Shown here: positions 1 to 9,074 of the stretch, one piece after another
Numbering within the stretch: position 1 is the first letter of the stretch
Layout: each line of letters begins with the position of its first letter
The notes under the pieces: model-generated
The model's database searches: none
What the model was told of the DNA's origin: nothing
Seen by the model: the letters and a program-made list of their open reading frames with translations, nothing else
Assembly (NCBI RefSeq): GCF_036032445.1
Contig: NZ_CP107932.1
Location: 2,668,501-2,732,500, forward strand
Source: Nocardia sp. NBC_00416
GTDB lineage: Bacteria > Actinomycetota > Actinomycetes > Mycobacteriales > Mycobacteriaceae
Direction: 5' to 3'
Length of the DNA: 64,000 nucleotides
Position numbers and translations under genes: made by a program

Positions 1-948
1 ATAGTGCTCGAGCGCCACCTGCGCGGTCACGAAGGACGGATTGTTACCGCGGAAGGTGCCGTTGTGCTCGCCCGGTGACCACACATCGTGTTCGGGCTTG
101 AACAGCACCAACGCCATGGGTAAGCCGTATCCGCCGATCGACTTGGAGAGGGTCACGATATCGGGAGTGATACCGGCCGTCTCGAAGGAGAAGAACGGGC
201 CGGTACGGCCGCAACCCATCTGAACATCGTCCACGATCAGCAGGATGCCGCGGGCGGAGCACAGCGAAGCCAGATGGCGCAGCCATTCGGCCCGCGCCAG
301 GTTCACGCCGCCCTCGCCCTGCACCGTTTCCACGATGACCGCCGCCGGACGGTCCAGGCCGGACGACGAGTCGTCGAGCACCCGCTCCATCCACTGGAAG
401 TCGGCGGTGGTGCCGTCGAAGTACCCGTCGTAGGGCATCGGAGTGGCGTGGTTCAGCGGCACACCCGCGCCCGCGCGCTTCATGGAGTTACCGGTCACCG
501 ATAAAGCGCCCAGCGTCATGCCGTGGAAGGCATTGGTGAAGCTGAGGATCGTCTGGCGCCCGGTCACCTTGCGGGCCAGCTTGAGTGCCGCCTCGACCGC
601 GTTGGCCCCGGTCGGGCCGGGGAACTGCACCTTGTAGTCGAGGCCGCGCGGCGCCAGCAGGGTGTCGCGGACGGTCTCGAGCAGTTTGCGCTTGGCCACC
701 GTGGACATGTCCAGGCCGTGCGTGATGCCGTCACCGGCGATGTAGTCGACCAGCGCCGACTTGAGCAGCGGATTGTTGTGGCCGTAGTTCAACGCGCCCG
801 CACCGGCGAAGAAATCGAGGAAGTCCTTGCCGGCCTCGTCACGGAGCCAGGCGCCCTGCGCGGTCTCGAAGACCGTCGGCCAGGAGCGGCAGTAACCCCG
901 CACATTGGATTCGATGTCGTCGAAAATCGTCGTTTCGGCGGTAATCAT
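1..948 (-). CDS. ectB: Diaminobutyrate-2-oxoglutarate transaminase EctB (partial, C-terminus off the window)
   Basis: PLP-dependent class III aminotransferase that converts aspartate semialdehyde to L-2,4-diaminobutyrate, the first committed step of ectoine (osmoprotectant) synthesis in the cytoplasm. The minus-strand translation begins [20 protein letters not shown] and continues with the EctB-typical [14 protein letters not shown] and [12 protein letters not shown] stretches. The aminotransferase core follows: [18 protein letters not shown], then the PLP-pocket aspartate in [15 protein letters not shown], and [12 protein letters not shown] with the probable Schiff-base lysine. The reading frame is still open at base 1, so about 100 C-terminal residues are missing. 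The start codon overlaps the ectA stop as TGATG, so the two genes are translationally coupled. ectC and possibly ectD are expected further left, outside the window. Identification is by recognised family sequence. Confidence 0.95.
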   Translation of the reverse strand, partial: MITAETTIFDDIESNVRGYCRSWPTVFETAQGAWLRDEAGKDFLDFFAGAGALNYGHNNPLLKSALVDYIAGDGITHGLDMSTVAKRKLLETVRDTLLAPRGLDYKVQFPGPTGANAVEAALKLARKVTGRQTILSFTNAFHGMTLGALSVTGNSMKRAGAGVPLNHATPMPYDGYFDGTTADFQWMERVLDDSSSGLDRPAAVIVETVQGEGGVNLARAEWLRHLASLCSARGILLIVDDVQMGCGRTGPFFSFETAGITPDIVTLSKSIGGYGLPMALVLFKPEHDVWSPGEHNGTFRGNNPSFVTAQVALEHY

Positions 949-1559
949 CAGTGATCCCTTTCGTTTTTACGGGCGATCGGGGAAATGTGGTAAAGGTCCT
1001 CGGCGGCGTGGCTGTCCGGGAACAGATCCGGTCCGAACAGGTCGCTGCGCACCATGTCGGCGCCGCGGCGGCGGGCCAGCGAGGCGAACATGGCGATCGA
1101 GGCGGGATTATCGGGGGAAACGGTGGTCTCCAGCGCCTCCACGGCGCCGCCGGCCGGATGGCCGGGGGCGGTGACGGTGGCGACCAGCCAGTCCAGCATG
1201 GCGACCCCCAGGCCACGGCCACGCTGGTCGGCGTCGACGGCGACCTGCCATACGAACAGGGTGCCGGGCGTTTCGGGTCTCGAATAGCCGGTGACGAAGC
1301 CGACGACGCGGCCTTCGCTCTCGACGACTACCGATGTGGCGGCGAAATCGCGACACCACAGCAGGTACGCATAGCTCGAATTGACGTCCAGAACCTTCGA
1401 CTCGTCGGCGATCTGCCACAGCCGTGCGGCGTCGGTGATCCGCGGTGCCCGCAGGACCACGCCGCTACTGGCGGGCTCCGCATCGGTCGCGGCGGATGAA
1501 CTGGTCGAACCGGTGCCGGCCGTGCCGGCGGTCTGCGTGGACTCAGTGTGTAAAGGCAT
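948..1559 (-). CDS. ectA: L-2,4-diaminobutyric acid acetyltransferase EctA
   Basis: GNAT-family acetyltransferase that transfers acetyl from acetyl-CoA to the gamma-amino group of diaminobutyrate, the second ectoine step. The protein is 203 aa. The first 33 residues are a Ser/Thr/Ala-rich extension not expected in the roughly 170-aa core. The core starts near [17 protein letters not shown] and includes [17 protein letters not shown], which is highly characteristic of EctA. The acetyl-CoA-binding motif [19 protein letters not shown] follows, then [25 protein letters not shown] sits about 5 nt before the ATG. The gene follows the histidine kinase by 72 bp on the same strand and is fused to ectB by a TGATG overlap. 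Promoter elements in the 72-bp gap are not clear to me. Confidence 0.95.
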   Translation of the reverse strand: MPLHTESTQTAGTAGTGSTSSSAATDAEPASSGVVLRAPRITDAARLWQIADESKVLDVNSSYAYLLWCRDFAATSVVVESEGRVVGFVTGYSRPETPGTLFVWQVAVDADQRGRGLGVAMLDWLVATVTAPGHPAGGAVEALETTVSPDNPASIAMFASLARRRGADMVRSDLFGPDLFPDSHAAEDLYHISPIARKNERDH

Positions 1560-1631
1560 ACAACTCCGATGTCTGCGTGCAGTACTTTCCCAGGCTTACG
1601 AACGAACGTTGAGGTGACCTGGTCGAGTTCT

Positions 1632-2732
1632 TTACGATCGTGTTACAGGCTTGTTAAAGCGACCCTCTCCTTCTTCGATACCCGGTAGCCGGATTATGAA
1701 ACGGGCGCCCCCACCGGGACGGTCCGCGCACTCCACCCGGCCCCGGTGCGTGGCTACTGTTTCGGCGACCAACGCCAGGCCGATACCCGTTCCGCCCGTG
1801 GCGGAACGACGGCCCGTGCGCGAGGTCGCGAAACGATCGAATATGCGTTCCCGGTCCGACGGCGCGACGCCCGGGCCGGCGTCGTCCACCTCCACCACGG
1901 CGTCACCGCCGTCGCGCAGCACCGTCACCGCGACCACGCCCCCACCGTGGCGGTCCGCGTTCTTCAGCAGATTCACCACGGCGCGTTCGAGTTCGAGTTT
2001 GCGTCCGAGAACGGTGACGTCCTCCCGGACATCGAGCAGTTCCGCCGGACGATGACTGTCGTGCAGCGTGTGCGCGACCAGTTCGCCCACCGACACCTGA
2101 TCGGCGTCCCCGTGATGCATACCCGCTTCGACCCGGGCCAAAGCCAACAGATCGTCGAGCAGCCGGCGCAGGTGATCCACCTCCGCGCTCACCAAGTCCA
2201 AGGCCTGGCGGGATCGAGACGGCAGCTCGTCGCGGTACCGGTTCAGTACACCCACCGCGGTGGTCAGGGTGGTCAACGGGGTCCGGAGTTCGTGACTCAC
2301 GTCACCGAACAGCCGGTGCTCCCGATCGATGCGCCGTTGCAGCGATTCGACCATCCGGTTGAACGAGTCCACCGTGCTGGCCAGGTCCTGGTCGTTGCTG
2401 TGCGGCAACCGGGTGCCCAGCTCGCCCGAGGCGATCAGAGCCGCGGCCGCGGCGACATCGTGCAGCGGTTTCAGCATGCGCCGGCTCACCTGGACCCCGA
2501 CCCCCGCGCCCACCAGCGCCGCCACCAGAGCACAACCCACCAGAAGTACGGGCCGGTGCTGGATCCGCTCGCTGAAGGTGCGGCTCTCGTCACTGAGCAC
2601 GGCGAAGACCCCCAGGACAAGGGCCAGCGCCATCAGGCCGGAGGACGCCGCGAAAGCGGTCGTCACCCGGCTGCGCAGGCCCCAGCGACCCGGATCGACC
2701 CCGACCCGGGTTGCGCTCATCGCGCTGCCCAT
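1632..2732 (-). CDS. Sensor histidine kinase, HAMP-HisKA-HATPase (CseC-like)
   Basis: Membrane sensor kinase of 366 aa. Two hydrophobic helices (about residues 26-46 and 61-82) are separated by only about 14 residues, so there is almost no extracytoplasmic sensor domain. A HAMP linker follows (about 83-135), then the HisKA motif FGDVSHELRTPL with phospho-acceptor His147. The catalytic domain has an N box (LLKNADRHGG), G1 (VDDAGPGV) and G2 (GGTGIGLALV). The ATG lies 3 bp after the stop of the response regulator gene, so the two form one transcription unit. An alternative start is Met5. The short loop suggests sensing within the membrane or through an accessory protein (inference). ectAB follows on the same strand after 72 bp, which makes osmotic or envelope stress an attractive but untested signal. 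Confidence 0.9.
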   Translation of the reverse strand: MGSAMSATRVGVDPGRWGLRSRVTTAFAASSGLMALALVLGVFAVLSDESRTFSERIQHRPVLLVGCALVAALVGAGVGVQVSRRMLKPLHDVAAAAALIASGELGTRLPHSNDQDLASTVDSFNRMVESLQRRIDREHRLFGDVSHELRTPLTTLTTAVGVLNRYRDELPSRSRQALDLVSAEVDHLRRLLDDLLALARVEAGMHHGDADQVSVGELVAHTLHDSHRPAELLDVREDVTVLGRKLELERAVVNLLKNADRHGGGVVAVTVLRDGGDAVVEVDDAGPGVAPSDRERIFDRFATSRTGRRSATGGTGIGLALVAETVATHRGRVECADRPGGGARFIIRLPGIEEGEGRFNKPVTRS

Positions 2733-2735
2733 GAC

Positions 2736-3446
2736 TTAGCGCTGTACGTCCAGCCGATAACCGAGGCCACGGACGGTGACCACGATCTGCGGGTCGGACG
2801 GATCCCGCTCGATTTTGGTGCGCAACCGGCGCATGTGCACGTCGACGATGCGTTCGTCACCGAAGAAACCGCGGTCCCAGACCCGTTCGAGCAGCACATC
2901 GCGGCTCAGCACCCGGCCCGGCGCGTCGGCGAGTTCGCACAGCAGCCGGAATTCGGTGATGGTGAGGTTGATTTCTTCGTCGCCCCGCCGGACCGCGCCC
3001 CCGTCGGGGGACAGGATCAAGGGGCGATCGGGATCGGCGTCCAGTACCACTTCGATCGGCATATCCCGCTCCACCGACAGCCGCGCTCTCCGGCGCAGCG
3101 CCCGCATCCGAGCGGTGATCTCCTTGATCTCGAAGGGTTTGGTCACGAAATCGTCGGCGCCGGCCTCCAGGGCCGCCACCACGTCGTGCGTATCGTCGCG
3201 AGCGCTGACCACGATGATCGGGACGTCGTGATCCCGGCGTATCTCCCGGATACAGGTGAACCCGTCCATACCGCCGAGCATCAGATCGACGATCATCACA
3301 TCGGGCACGCCGATCGTGCGCAGATGGGTGAGCGCGGCCTCGGCTTCCTCGGCCTCCGCGACGTCGTAGCCCTCGTCCTCCATGGCCAGGCGCAGAGCAC
3401 CCCTGACCCGGTCGTCGTCTTCCACGATCATCAGGTTCGCGCTCAA
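2736..3446 (-). CDS. OmpR-family response regulator (CseB-like)
   Basis: Two-domain transcriptional regulator of 236 aa. The receiver domain (residues 1-120) has the acidic pocket EDDD (9-12), the phosphorylatable Asp54 in VMIVDLMLGGMDG and the conserved Lys in VTKPFEI. The C-terminal winged helix (about 140-234) carries ITEFRLLCELADAPGRV and the recognition region ERIVDVHMRRLRTKIE, followed by the terminal RGLGYRLD. The last part closely resembles Streptomyces CseB (family knowledge). It is the first gene of a kinase-regulator pair, and the kinase starts 3 bp downstream. Targets cannot be read from the sequence. Immediate linkage to ectAB suggests local control (inference). Confidence 0.92.
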   Translation of the reverse strand: MSANLMIVEDDDRVRGALRLAMEDEGYDVAEAEEAEAALTHLRTIGVPDVMIVDLMLGGMDGFTCIREIRRDHDVPIIVVSARDDTHDVVAALEAGADDFVTKPFEIKEITARMRALRRRARLSVERDMPIEVVLDADPDRPLILSPDGGAVRRGDEEINLTITEFRLLCELADAPGRVLSRDVLLERVWDRGFFGDERIVDVHMRRLRTKIERDPSDPQIVVTVRGLGYRLDVQR

Positions 3447-3606
3447 TATTCAATCCCTTGCAGACGCACGTGGCGTGCCGCGGCGCGGGTCTCGCATCCC
3501 CATACCGACGCGACAGCCCGCTACTCAGCTTACTCGAGCAACCTTTCGGTTATGTGAGTAGCCGGAAGGCCTGCCGGGTAAACCTCCGGAGTGAAATGCC
3601 TCACGT

Positions 3607-3912
3607 TCAGATATCGCCGACGCGTTCCAGACGGAAGAAATTGCTGGGAGTACCGTCTGCTCGCAACTCCTGATAGCGGAAGCTGAGTTTACGCGCGTCG
3701 AACGTCGCGAACCAGTCCGCCCAACTGACCGGTTGCAGCACCGCGCCGCCGTAATGGGGGAAGCCCAGCCGGAGGACCCCCACTTCTCCGTCGTACTGAC
3801 TGCCGGGTGTGGTCGCCGGATTCGCACCGCGCCGCTGGGCCCACTGACGGATGACCTCGTGATTCGTGGTGACCATCGTTGTTCCGGGAGCGGCGGACAG
3901 GCCACCCTTCAT
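3607..3912 (-). CDS. Small conserved hypothetical protein
   Basis: A 101-aa protein. The open frame extends further upstream, but the start at 3912 is chosen because a perfect AAGGAGG (3919-3925) sits 6 nt before this ATG and because conservation begins here. It contains HEVIRQWAQRRGANPATTPG, then LRLGFPHYGGA, VSWADWFATFDARKLSFRYQE and SNFFRLE. I recognise this as a widespread small family of unknown function. Relatives are sometimes labelled alpha-glucan branching protein, which nothing here supports. There are no signal peptide or membrane segments. It stands alone, 215 bp from the PP2C gene upstream and 160 bp from the response regulator gene downstream. Confidence 0.85.
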   Translation of the reverse strand: MKGGLSAAPGTTMVTTNHEVIRQWAQRRGANPATTPGSQYDGEVGVLRLGFPHYGGAVLQPVSWADWFATFDARKLSFRYQELRADGTPSNFFRLERVGDI

Positions 3913-4127
3913 GACGAACCTCCTTGCGGTAGGTGCGTACGTGCTCGCCCCGGTGCGACCATCGGTGTCCGCACCGGCTTTCCGGATTTGTACCCGCCCG
4001 CTCGGTTCTGCAAACACAGCGGACACACAAATGTCCGCCGAGTCCGCCGGCGGCGACGGCGCGATCCACCGGCGTTCATTCACCCGGCGGACACGTTGCC
4101 CGAAGTTTGCCTACTCCGCGCGGCGGC

Positions 4128-5237
4128 TCAGCCGACACCCGAGATCGGGGCCAGCGCGACCGTGATGTTATCGCTTCCGCCGCAGACGACGGCGTAATCC
4201 ACGAGTGCCCGCGCCGCCTCGGTGGTCGGCACGCCGAGAGCGCGCTGCGCGAGATCGGCCGGGCCCGGCAGGTAGTTCCACAGCCCGTCGGTGCACAGCA
4301 GCAGCACCCCCGGGGTATCCACGTGGTAGGTCCGGATGCTGTCGCCCGACCACGGCTGCTGGCCGGCGTCGGCACCCAGCCAGCGCATCAGGGTATGCGC
4401 TCGGGGATCGGCCATCGCGGCCCGCTCGTCCATGGCGCCCGCTTCGATCAGCGTCTGCGCCCACGAATCGTCGACGGTGAGTTTCTGCGCGCCGGCGAGC
4501 ATGCCCGGGTATCCCGGCCGGGCCGGTTGCTCGGTCGCGGGATCACCGGACGCCAGCCAGTAGGCACGACTGTCACCGATGTTCGACACGGTGACCGAGA
4601 TCTGTCCCCCGGGTTCGGTGCGGACGATCGCCGACACATAGGTGCACGACGGGGCGTCCCCGTCCGGGCCGATCAGATTGCGGACCGCCTCCGACGCGGC
4701 CGCCATCCCCGCGGCAGTGGCCTCCTCGGGGGTTCGGTCTTCCGCCAGAGCCGCCAGACAGGCGTCCGCGCCGGTCCGCACGGCGGTTCCCGACGCGGCC
4801 TGCGGATCCGGTGACGACGAGACGCCGTCGCACACCACCAGCACGATGACATCCGGTTGTCCGCTGTCGTCCGGAACCACCGCCGCGGCCACGGCGTCCT
4901 CGTTACGCGCGTGCAGGATGCCACGATCGGTGACCAGACTCGCGACGCCCAGGTCGGCCTCGAACCGGTCCTGGATGCGATGCGGACGCTCACAGGACCG
5001 GCATCTGGGACCCCGGCTCTGGGTTCCGCAGTTCACGCACACCACTTCGGCGAGTTCATCGTCGGGCAGTGCGACGCGGTGGATTCCGGACGCCGGTATC
5101 TGCCGCGCAACGGTCACTTCCGCCGCCGCGGCCCGGCGCCGAGTATCGACGGTATCGCGCACGCGCGGTACGGGTTCGGTCACCGCGTCGAGAGTATCCG
5201 CCGGTTCCGCGCCTCCCGGGCTCGCGTCGGGGTTCAT
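4128..5237 (-). CDS. PP2C-family Ser/Thr protein phosphatase with zinc-ribbon-like N-terminal motif
   Basis: Metal-dependent protein phosphatase (PPM/PP2C) of 369 aa. The metal-binding aspartates are present in ARNEDA, VVCDGVSS, LLCTDGLW and GGSDNIT, and NIGDSRAY is the usual central strand, so the enzyme should be active. The N-terminal 95 residues are unlike a plain PP2C. A disordered Ala/Pro stretch is followed by VCVNCGTQSRGPRCRSC, two CxxC pairs that look like a small zinc ribbon. I infer that this module docks the phosphatase to a partner such as a Ser/Thr kinase or FHA protein. No kinase gene is adjacent. There is no membrane segment, so it is cytoplasmic. The catalytic domain is compact. 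Confidence 0.88.
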   Translation of the reverse strand: MNPDASPGGAEPADTLDAVTEPVPRVRDTVDTRRRAAAAEVTVARQIPASGIHRVALPDDELAEVVCVNCGTQSRGPRCRSCERPHRIQDRFEADLGVASLVTDRGILHARNEDAVAAAVVPDDSGQPDVIVLVVCDGVSSSPDPQAASGTAVRTGADACLAALAEDRTPEEATAAGMAAASEAVRNLIGPDGDAPSCTYVSAIVRTEPGGQISVTVSNIGDSRAYWLASGDPATEQPARPGYPGMLAGAQKLTVDDSWAQTLIEAGAMDERAAMADPRAHTLMRWLGADAGQQPWSGDSIRTYHVDTPGVLLLCTDGLWNYLPGPADLAQRALGVPTTEAARALVDYAVVCGGSDNITVALAPISGVG

Positions 5238-5370
5238 CCGGCCGCCACATTCATGAGTAGTTTCCGGTGCTGCCCGATCCGGATATTTCGGGTCTGCACA
5301 CCGTCCCCCTTCGTTCGACCCGTTCCGTACTGACGATCGAAGATAGTACGCGGTGCGCAGGCGAGCGAGT

Positions 5371-6744
5371 TCACCCGCGCTCCTCGACTGCGCGCACCGC
5401 TTTGCGGGCCGCCACCAGCACCGGATCCCATACCGGCGAGAAGGGCGGAGCGTAGCCCAGATCGAGTGTGGTCATCTGCGCCACGGTCATTCTCGCGGTC
5501 AGCGCCACCGCCGCGATGTCGACACGTTTACCCGCGCCTTCGCGGCCCACGATCTGGACGCCGAGCAGCCGCCCCGTGATCCTTTCCGCCAGCATCTTGA
5601 CCGTCATAACGGGTGCGTCGGGCAGATATCCGGCGCGGCTGGTGGATTCGATCGTGGCCGTGACGTACTGCAGACCCGCGGCACGGGCCTCCTTCTCCCG
5701 CAATCCCGTTCGCGCCACCTCGAGGTCGCAGACCGAGCTGACGGCGGTGCCGACGACACCGGGAAAGATCCCGTAGCCGCCGCCGATATTGGCGCCGATG
5801 ATCTGACCGTGTTTATTGGCGTGGGTGCCGAGGGCGATATGTCTGTGCATCCCCGACACCAGGTCCAGTACCTCCACGCAGTCGCCGCCCGCCCAGACGT
5901 TCTCGTGGCCGGTCACCCGCATGGCCGCGTCGGTGAGCAACCCGCCGTGATCGCCGATCGGCAGTCCCGCGGCGCGCGCGAGCGACGTTTCCGGCCGGAC
6001 ACCGATCCCGAGCACCACCACATCCGCCGGATACTCCGTTCCGGCGGCCACCACCGTGCACGCCCGTCCGTCCGCCCCGGTCCCGATCTCGGTGACCTCG
6101 CTGTTCCCGATCACGGTCACACCCATACCGCACAGCGCGTCGCGCACCAGCGCACCCATATCCGGATCGAGCGTCGCCATCGGCTCCGGGCCGCTGTGCA
6201 CGATGGTGACCTCGAAACCTCGGCGGATCAGGGCCTCGGCCATCTCGACCCCGATGTAACCGGCGCCCACCACCACTGCTCGCCGGCCGGTGGTAGCGGT
6301 CAGCGTCGCGATGAGCGATTCGCCGTCGTCGAGGGTCTGCACCCCGTGGACTCCCGCCGCGTCGATGCCGGGCAGTCGGGGCCGGATCGGGCGGGCGCCG
6401 GTCGCGACGACGAGTTGGTCGTAACCGGTCCAGGTCTCGACGCCCGAGGCCAGATCCCGGCTCCGCACCCGCCCACCGGAAATATCGAGTTCCACGACCT
6501 CGCTGCGCAGGCGCACATCGATCCCCCGGGCGCGGTGCTCCTCCGGTGTGCGCGCGATCAGATGATCGCGCTCCCGGACCTGACCACCGACCCAGTACGG
6601 GATCCCGCAGGCGGAGTACGAGGTGAAATGCCCGCGCTCGAAAACCACGATCTCGAGGTCCGCCGCGTCCCGGAACCGACGCGCCTGGGCGGCCGTGGAC
6701 ATTCCGGCCGCGTCACCTCCAACGATCACCAACCGCTCGGTCAT
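5371..6744 (-). CDS. FAD-dependent pyridine nucleotide-disulfide oxidoreductase (CoA-disulfide reductase / NADH oxidase type)
   Basis: 457-aa flavoprotein. An N-terminal FAD-binding fold (IVGGDAAGMSTAAQARR) is followed by the single redox cysteine Cys46 in SYSACGIPYWVGG, the mark of the CoA-disulfide reductase, NADH oxidase and persulfide reductase group. The second dinucleotide fold (VVVGAGYIGVEMAEALIRRG, about 155-185) binds NAD(P)H, the FAD ribityl motif is ENVWAGGDC, and a C-terminal dimerisation domain closes the protein. No rhodanese domain is fused at the C-terminus, so the simple reductase/oxidase class is the better guess. The exact substrate (CoA disulfide, oxygen or persulfide) cannot be decided. 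It is flanked by 133 bp and 165 bp of non-coding sequence and appears monocistronic. Confidence 0.9.
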   Translation of the reverse strand: MTERLVIVGGDAAGMSTAAQARRFRDAADLEIVVFERGHFTSYSACGIPYWVGGQVRERDHLIARTPEEHRARGIDVRLRSEVVELDISGGRVRSRDLASGVETWTGYDQLVVATGARPIRPRLPGIDAAGVHGVQTLDDGESLIATLTATTGRRAVVVGAGYIGVEMAEALIRRGFEVTIVHSGPEPMATLDPDMGALVRDALCGMGVTVIGNSEVTEIGTGADGRACTVVAAGTEYPADVVVLGIGVRPETSLARAAGLPIGDHGGLLTDAAMRVTGHENVWAGGDCVEVLDLVSGMHRHIALGTHANKHGQIIGANIGGGYGIFPGVVGTAVSSVCDLEVARTGLREKEARAAGLQYVTATIESTSRAGYLPDAPVMTVKMLAERITGRLLGVQIVGREGAGKRVDIAAVALTARMTVAQMTTLDLGYAPPFSPVWDPVLVAARKAVRAVEERG

Positions 6745-6909
6745 GGGATCAACCTACCCAGATCGCGCGCCCCGCGCCGCATGCGAATCGCGCCCGCACA
6801 ATGCGTATCGGCCGCCCGCCGGGCATTCCGTGAACTGTCTACGGCGCCGCCGATCCGAGCGTCCCCTCCGTCGCTTACGACGGCGGATTCCGGCGACCTC
6901 GCGGCCGGC

Positions 6910-8445
6910 TCAGGCGGAACGAGTGCCGATCGGCGAGAGGCGACTCACCGCGCCGCGCGACCGGCGGCCGGTGGTCTGCGTCCCGGCACGGTCGGTGAAG
7001 GTCAGGATGCCGTCCTCGATCGGGCTCTTACGAAGATAGGCGCGGTCGCGGAAGTAGCTGTTGACCACCTTCCACGGACCACCGGCGCCCTGCCGCGGCA
7101 TCACCGCGTCACCGCGCTGGATATAGCCCGAACTGAGCGCGCCACCCATCACCGAGGCTTCGGACCGATCGGACTCCTCGGCATCGACCACGAACCGCGT
7201 GTATCCCTTGTCACGCATCCGGTTGAGCACCCGGCAGAAGTATTCGGCCGCCAGATCGGCCTTGAGAGTCCAGGACGCGTTGGTGTATCCGAGGACCATC
7301 AGGGCATTCGGAATTCCGTCGAGGAGCGCCCCCTTGTACATGACGCGATCGCGGGTCACCACGGGTTCACCGTCCACGTCCAGGGTGGCGCCGCCCAGGA
7401 TCTGAATGGTCAGCCCGGTAGCGGTGACGACGATATCGGCCTCGATCTCCGCACCCGAGGCGGTACGGATGCCCGTTTCGGTGAACGTGTCGATGGTGTC
7501 GGTGACGATCGAGGCGCGCCCGCGGCGAATCGCCTTGAACAGGTCGCCGTCGGGCACGACGCAGAGGCGCTGATCCCAGGGCGCATAGGACGGGGTGAAA
7601 TGGCGCATGTCCACACCTGGGCCTACGGCCATCCGCACCCACTTCAAGAACATCTGCCGGGCCAGCTTCGGCTGCTTACGGGACAACTGATAGCTGGCCT
7701 GCTGCACCGCGATATTGCGGGCGCGACCCACCTGATAGGTGAGCCCGGCCGGCGATTTGACCTTGGTCATCCCGAGCGCGACCGGATCCTCACCCGGGAT
7801 GGAGGCGATATAGGTGGGCGACCGCTGCAGCATGGTCACGTGCGCCGCGTCGCCGACCATGGACGGCACGAGCGTGATCGCAGTGGCGCCGCTACCGACG
7901 ACGACGACCTTCTTGCCGTGGTAGTCCAGATCCTCGGGCCAGTGCTGGGGGTGCACGATCTGCCCGGTGAACGAGTCCTCACCGGGGAACGTGGGCCGGT
8001 AGCCGTTGTCGTAGTCGTAATAGCCCGTGCACCCGACCAGGAAACTGCTGGTCCAGAACTCCTCGGCGCCGGTCGCTTCCTCGACCACCCGCACGGTCCA
8101 CTGATTGTCCGGGCTGGACCAGCTCGCCGACACGACCTTGCGGCCGAACCGGATATTCGGGGTCACTCCGTATTCGTCGGCGGTTTCCCCGAGGTAGCGG
8201 CGGATACTGGCGCCGTCGGCGAGCATCCGGGTCCCCCGCCACGGCCGGAAGCCGTAGCCGAAGGAATACATATCCGAATCGGACCGGACACCCGGGTAGC
8301 GGAACAGATCCCAGGTGCCGCCGAGGGCGGTGCGGCGCTCCAGGACGGCGTAACTGCGCCCGGTGTTCTCCTTCTCCAGGTGACAGGCCACATCGATACC
8401 GGACAGACCGGCTCCGATGATCAGTACGTCGACATGCCGCGTCAT
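6910..8445 (-). CDS. Flavin-containing (Baeyer-Villiger) monooxygenase, EthA/MymA-like
   Basis: NADPH- and FAD-dependent monooxygenase of 511 aa. The first dinucleotide fold is IIGAGLSGIDVACHLEK. GGTWDLFRYPGVRSDSDMYS is typical of the group. The Baeyer-Villiger fingerprint FTGQIVHPQHWP is intact and is followed by the second dinucleotide fold VVVVGSGATAITLVP. The VVTATGL strand and the long C-terminal ADLAAEYFCRVLNRM segment match the mycobacterial EthA family, which oxidises ketones and thio-compounds. Substrate is unknown. No EthR-type regulator is divergent from it, unlike in M. tuberculosis. An AT-rich inverted repeat lies about 70-85 bp upstream (see 8513-8530). Confidence 0.92.
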   Translation of the reverse strand: MTRHVDVLIIGAGLSGIDVACHLEKENTGRSYAVLERRTALGGTWDLFRYPGVRSDSDMYSFGYGFRPWRGTRMLADGASIRRYLGETADEYGVTPNIRFGRKVVSASWSSPDNQWTVRVVEEATGAEEFWTSSFLVGCTGYYDYDNGYRPTFPGEDSFTGQIVHPQHWPEDLDYHGKKVVVVGSGATAITLVPSMVGDAAHVTMLQRSPTYIASIPGEDPVALGMTKVKSPAGLTYQVGRARNIAVQQASYQLSRKQPKLARQMFLKWVRMAVGPGVDMRHFTPSYAPWDQRLCVVPDGDLFKAIRRGRASIVTDTIDTFTETGIRTASGAEIEADIVVTATGLTIQILGGATLDVDGEPVVTRDRVMYKGALLDGIPNALMVLGYTNASWTLKADLAAEYFCRVLNRMRDKGYTRFVVDAEESDRSEASVMGGALSSGYIQRGDAVMPRQGAGGPWKVVNSYFRDRAYLRKSPIEDGILTFTDRAGTQTTGRRSRGAVSRLSPIGTRSA

Positions 8446-8864
8446 TGCGTTCCTCGCTGCTCGTGCTCGGGTCGGCGGTCGTGATCGTCATCATGACCGC
8501 CACACCTTTTACATGTAACCGAGAGTACATAGCACTTGGCCGAACGCACACCCGCCACCCTCGCGGAGCGAAGGCCCCCGCCGGAGTGAGCGAACCCGGC
8601 AGCGACGCCGACGCGACGGCCGACGGCGGGCAGTTTCTATACCCAGACATCTGTGATCTAGAACATATTCTGCGGTCACGACCGCCCGGCGCCGATCCGG
8701 ACTCGCACCCCGGGCCGAGCGACCGGTCGGGCGCGATCAGCGAGCCGTAGGTGAAGCCGGTGTACCCCTGGAGCAGCGAGGCCCCCGCGATCGAACCGGG
8801 AGCACACCGAGCGCGCACATCCGGATACGCGCGGCACCGGAACTCGGCGATCACGCCCGCCGGT
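8446..8864. other. Non-coding stretch upstream of the monooxygenase
   Basis: About 420 bp with no credible gene in any frame; the open frames here have poor codon usage and no conserved residues. It holds an inverted repeat at 8513-8530 and an AT-rich interrupted palindrome AGAACATATTCT at 8660-8671 in otherwise GC-rich DNA. These probably mark promoter and operator sequences for the minus-strand monooxygenase and possibly another unit. Confidence 0.5.
8513..8530. promoter_or_regulatory. Inverted repeat ATGTA-N8-TACAT, candidate operator
   Basis: ATGTA (8513-8517) and TACAT (8526-8530) form a perfect 5-bp inverted repeat with an 8-bp spacer, overlapping the 10-bp palindrome TTACATGTAA at 8509-8518. 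The AT-rich dyad lies about 70-85 bp upstream of the monooxygenase start, where a repressor would act. The regulator is not identified. Confidence 0.4.
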
Positions 8865-9065
8865 TCAGCAGACCAGCAGCGCGGCCGACGCGGCGACCCC
8901 CAACGAGACGAGCCCGGCCAGCATCGACGCGGCGGCGACCCGCCATCGCGCCGGAATCACCGGCCCCCGAGCCGCGCCGGATGGTTCACCAGCGGACTGC
9001 CGACGACCGGCCCGAAACCGGCGCACCAGCGCACCGAGGGCGATCAACAGGGTGGCGACCAGCAT
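8865..9065 (-). CDS. Small two-helix membrane protein
   Basis: A 66-aa protein with a hydrophobic N-terminal helix (residues 1-13, LVATLLIALGALV) and a C-terminal one (about 42-66, LAGLVSLGVAASAALLVC). A basic Arg-rich loop joins them, so the loop is probably cytoplasmic. The SDR gene stop codon is part of TGAGGGGGCGGCATG, so the Shine-Dalgarno sequence overlaps the upstream stop and this ATG starts 9 bp after it. That spacing argues for a genuine co-translated gene. I do not recognise a family. Function is unknown. Confidence 0.55.
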   Translation of the reverse strand: MLVATLLIALGALVRRFRAGRRQSAGEPSGAARGPVIPARWRVAAASMLAGLVSLGVAASAALLVC

Positions 9066-9074
9066 GCCGCCCCC

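Noticed and set aside
5353-8484. Plus-strand open frame of more than 1000 codons opposite the two flavoprotein genes
   Set aside because: It is the antisense of two clear, motif-rich genes. Its translation is His/Arg/Gly/Pro-rich with no domain, as expected in high-GC DNA.
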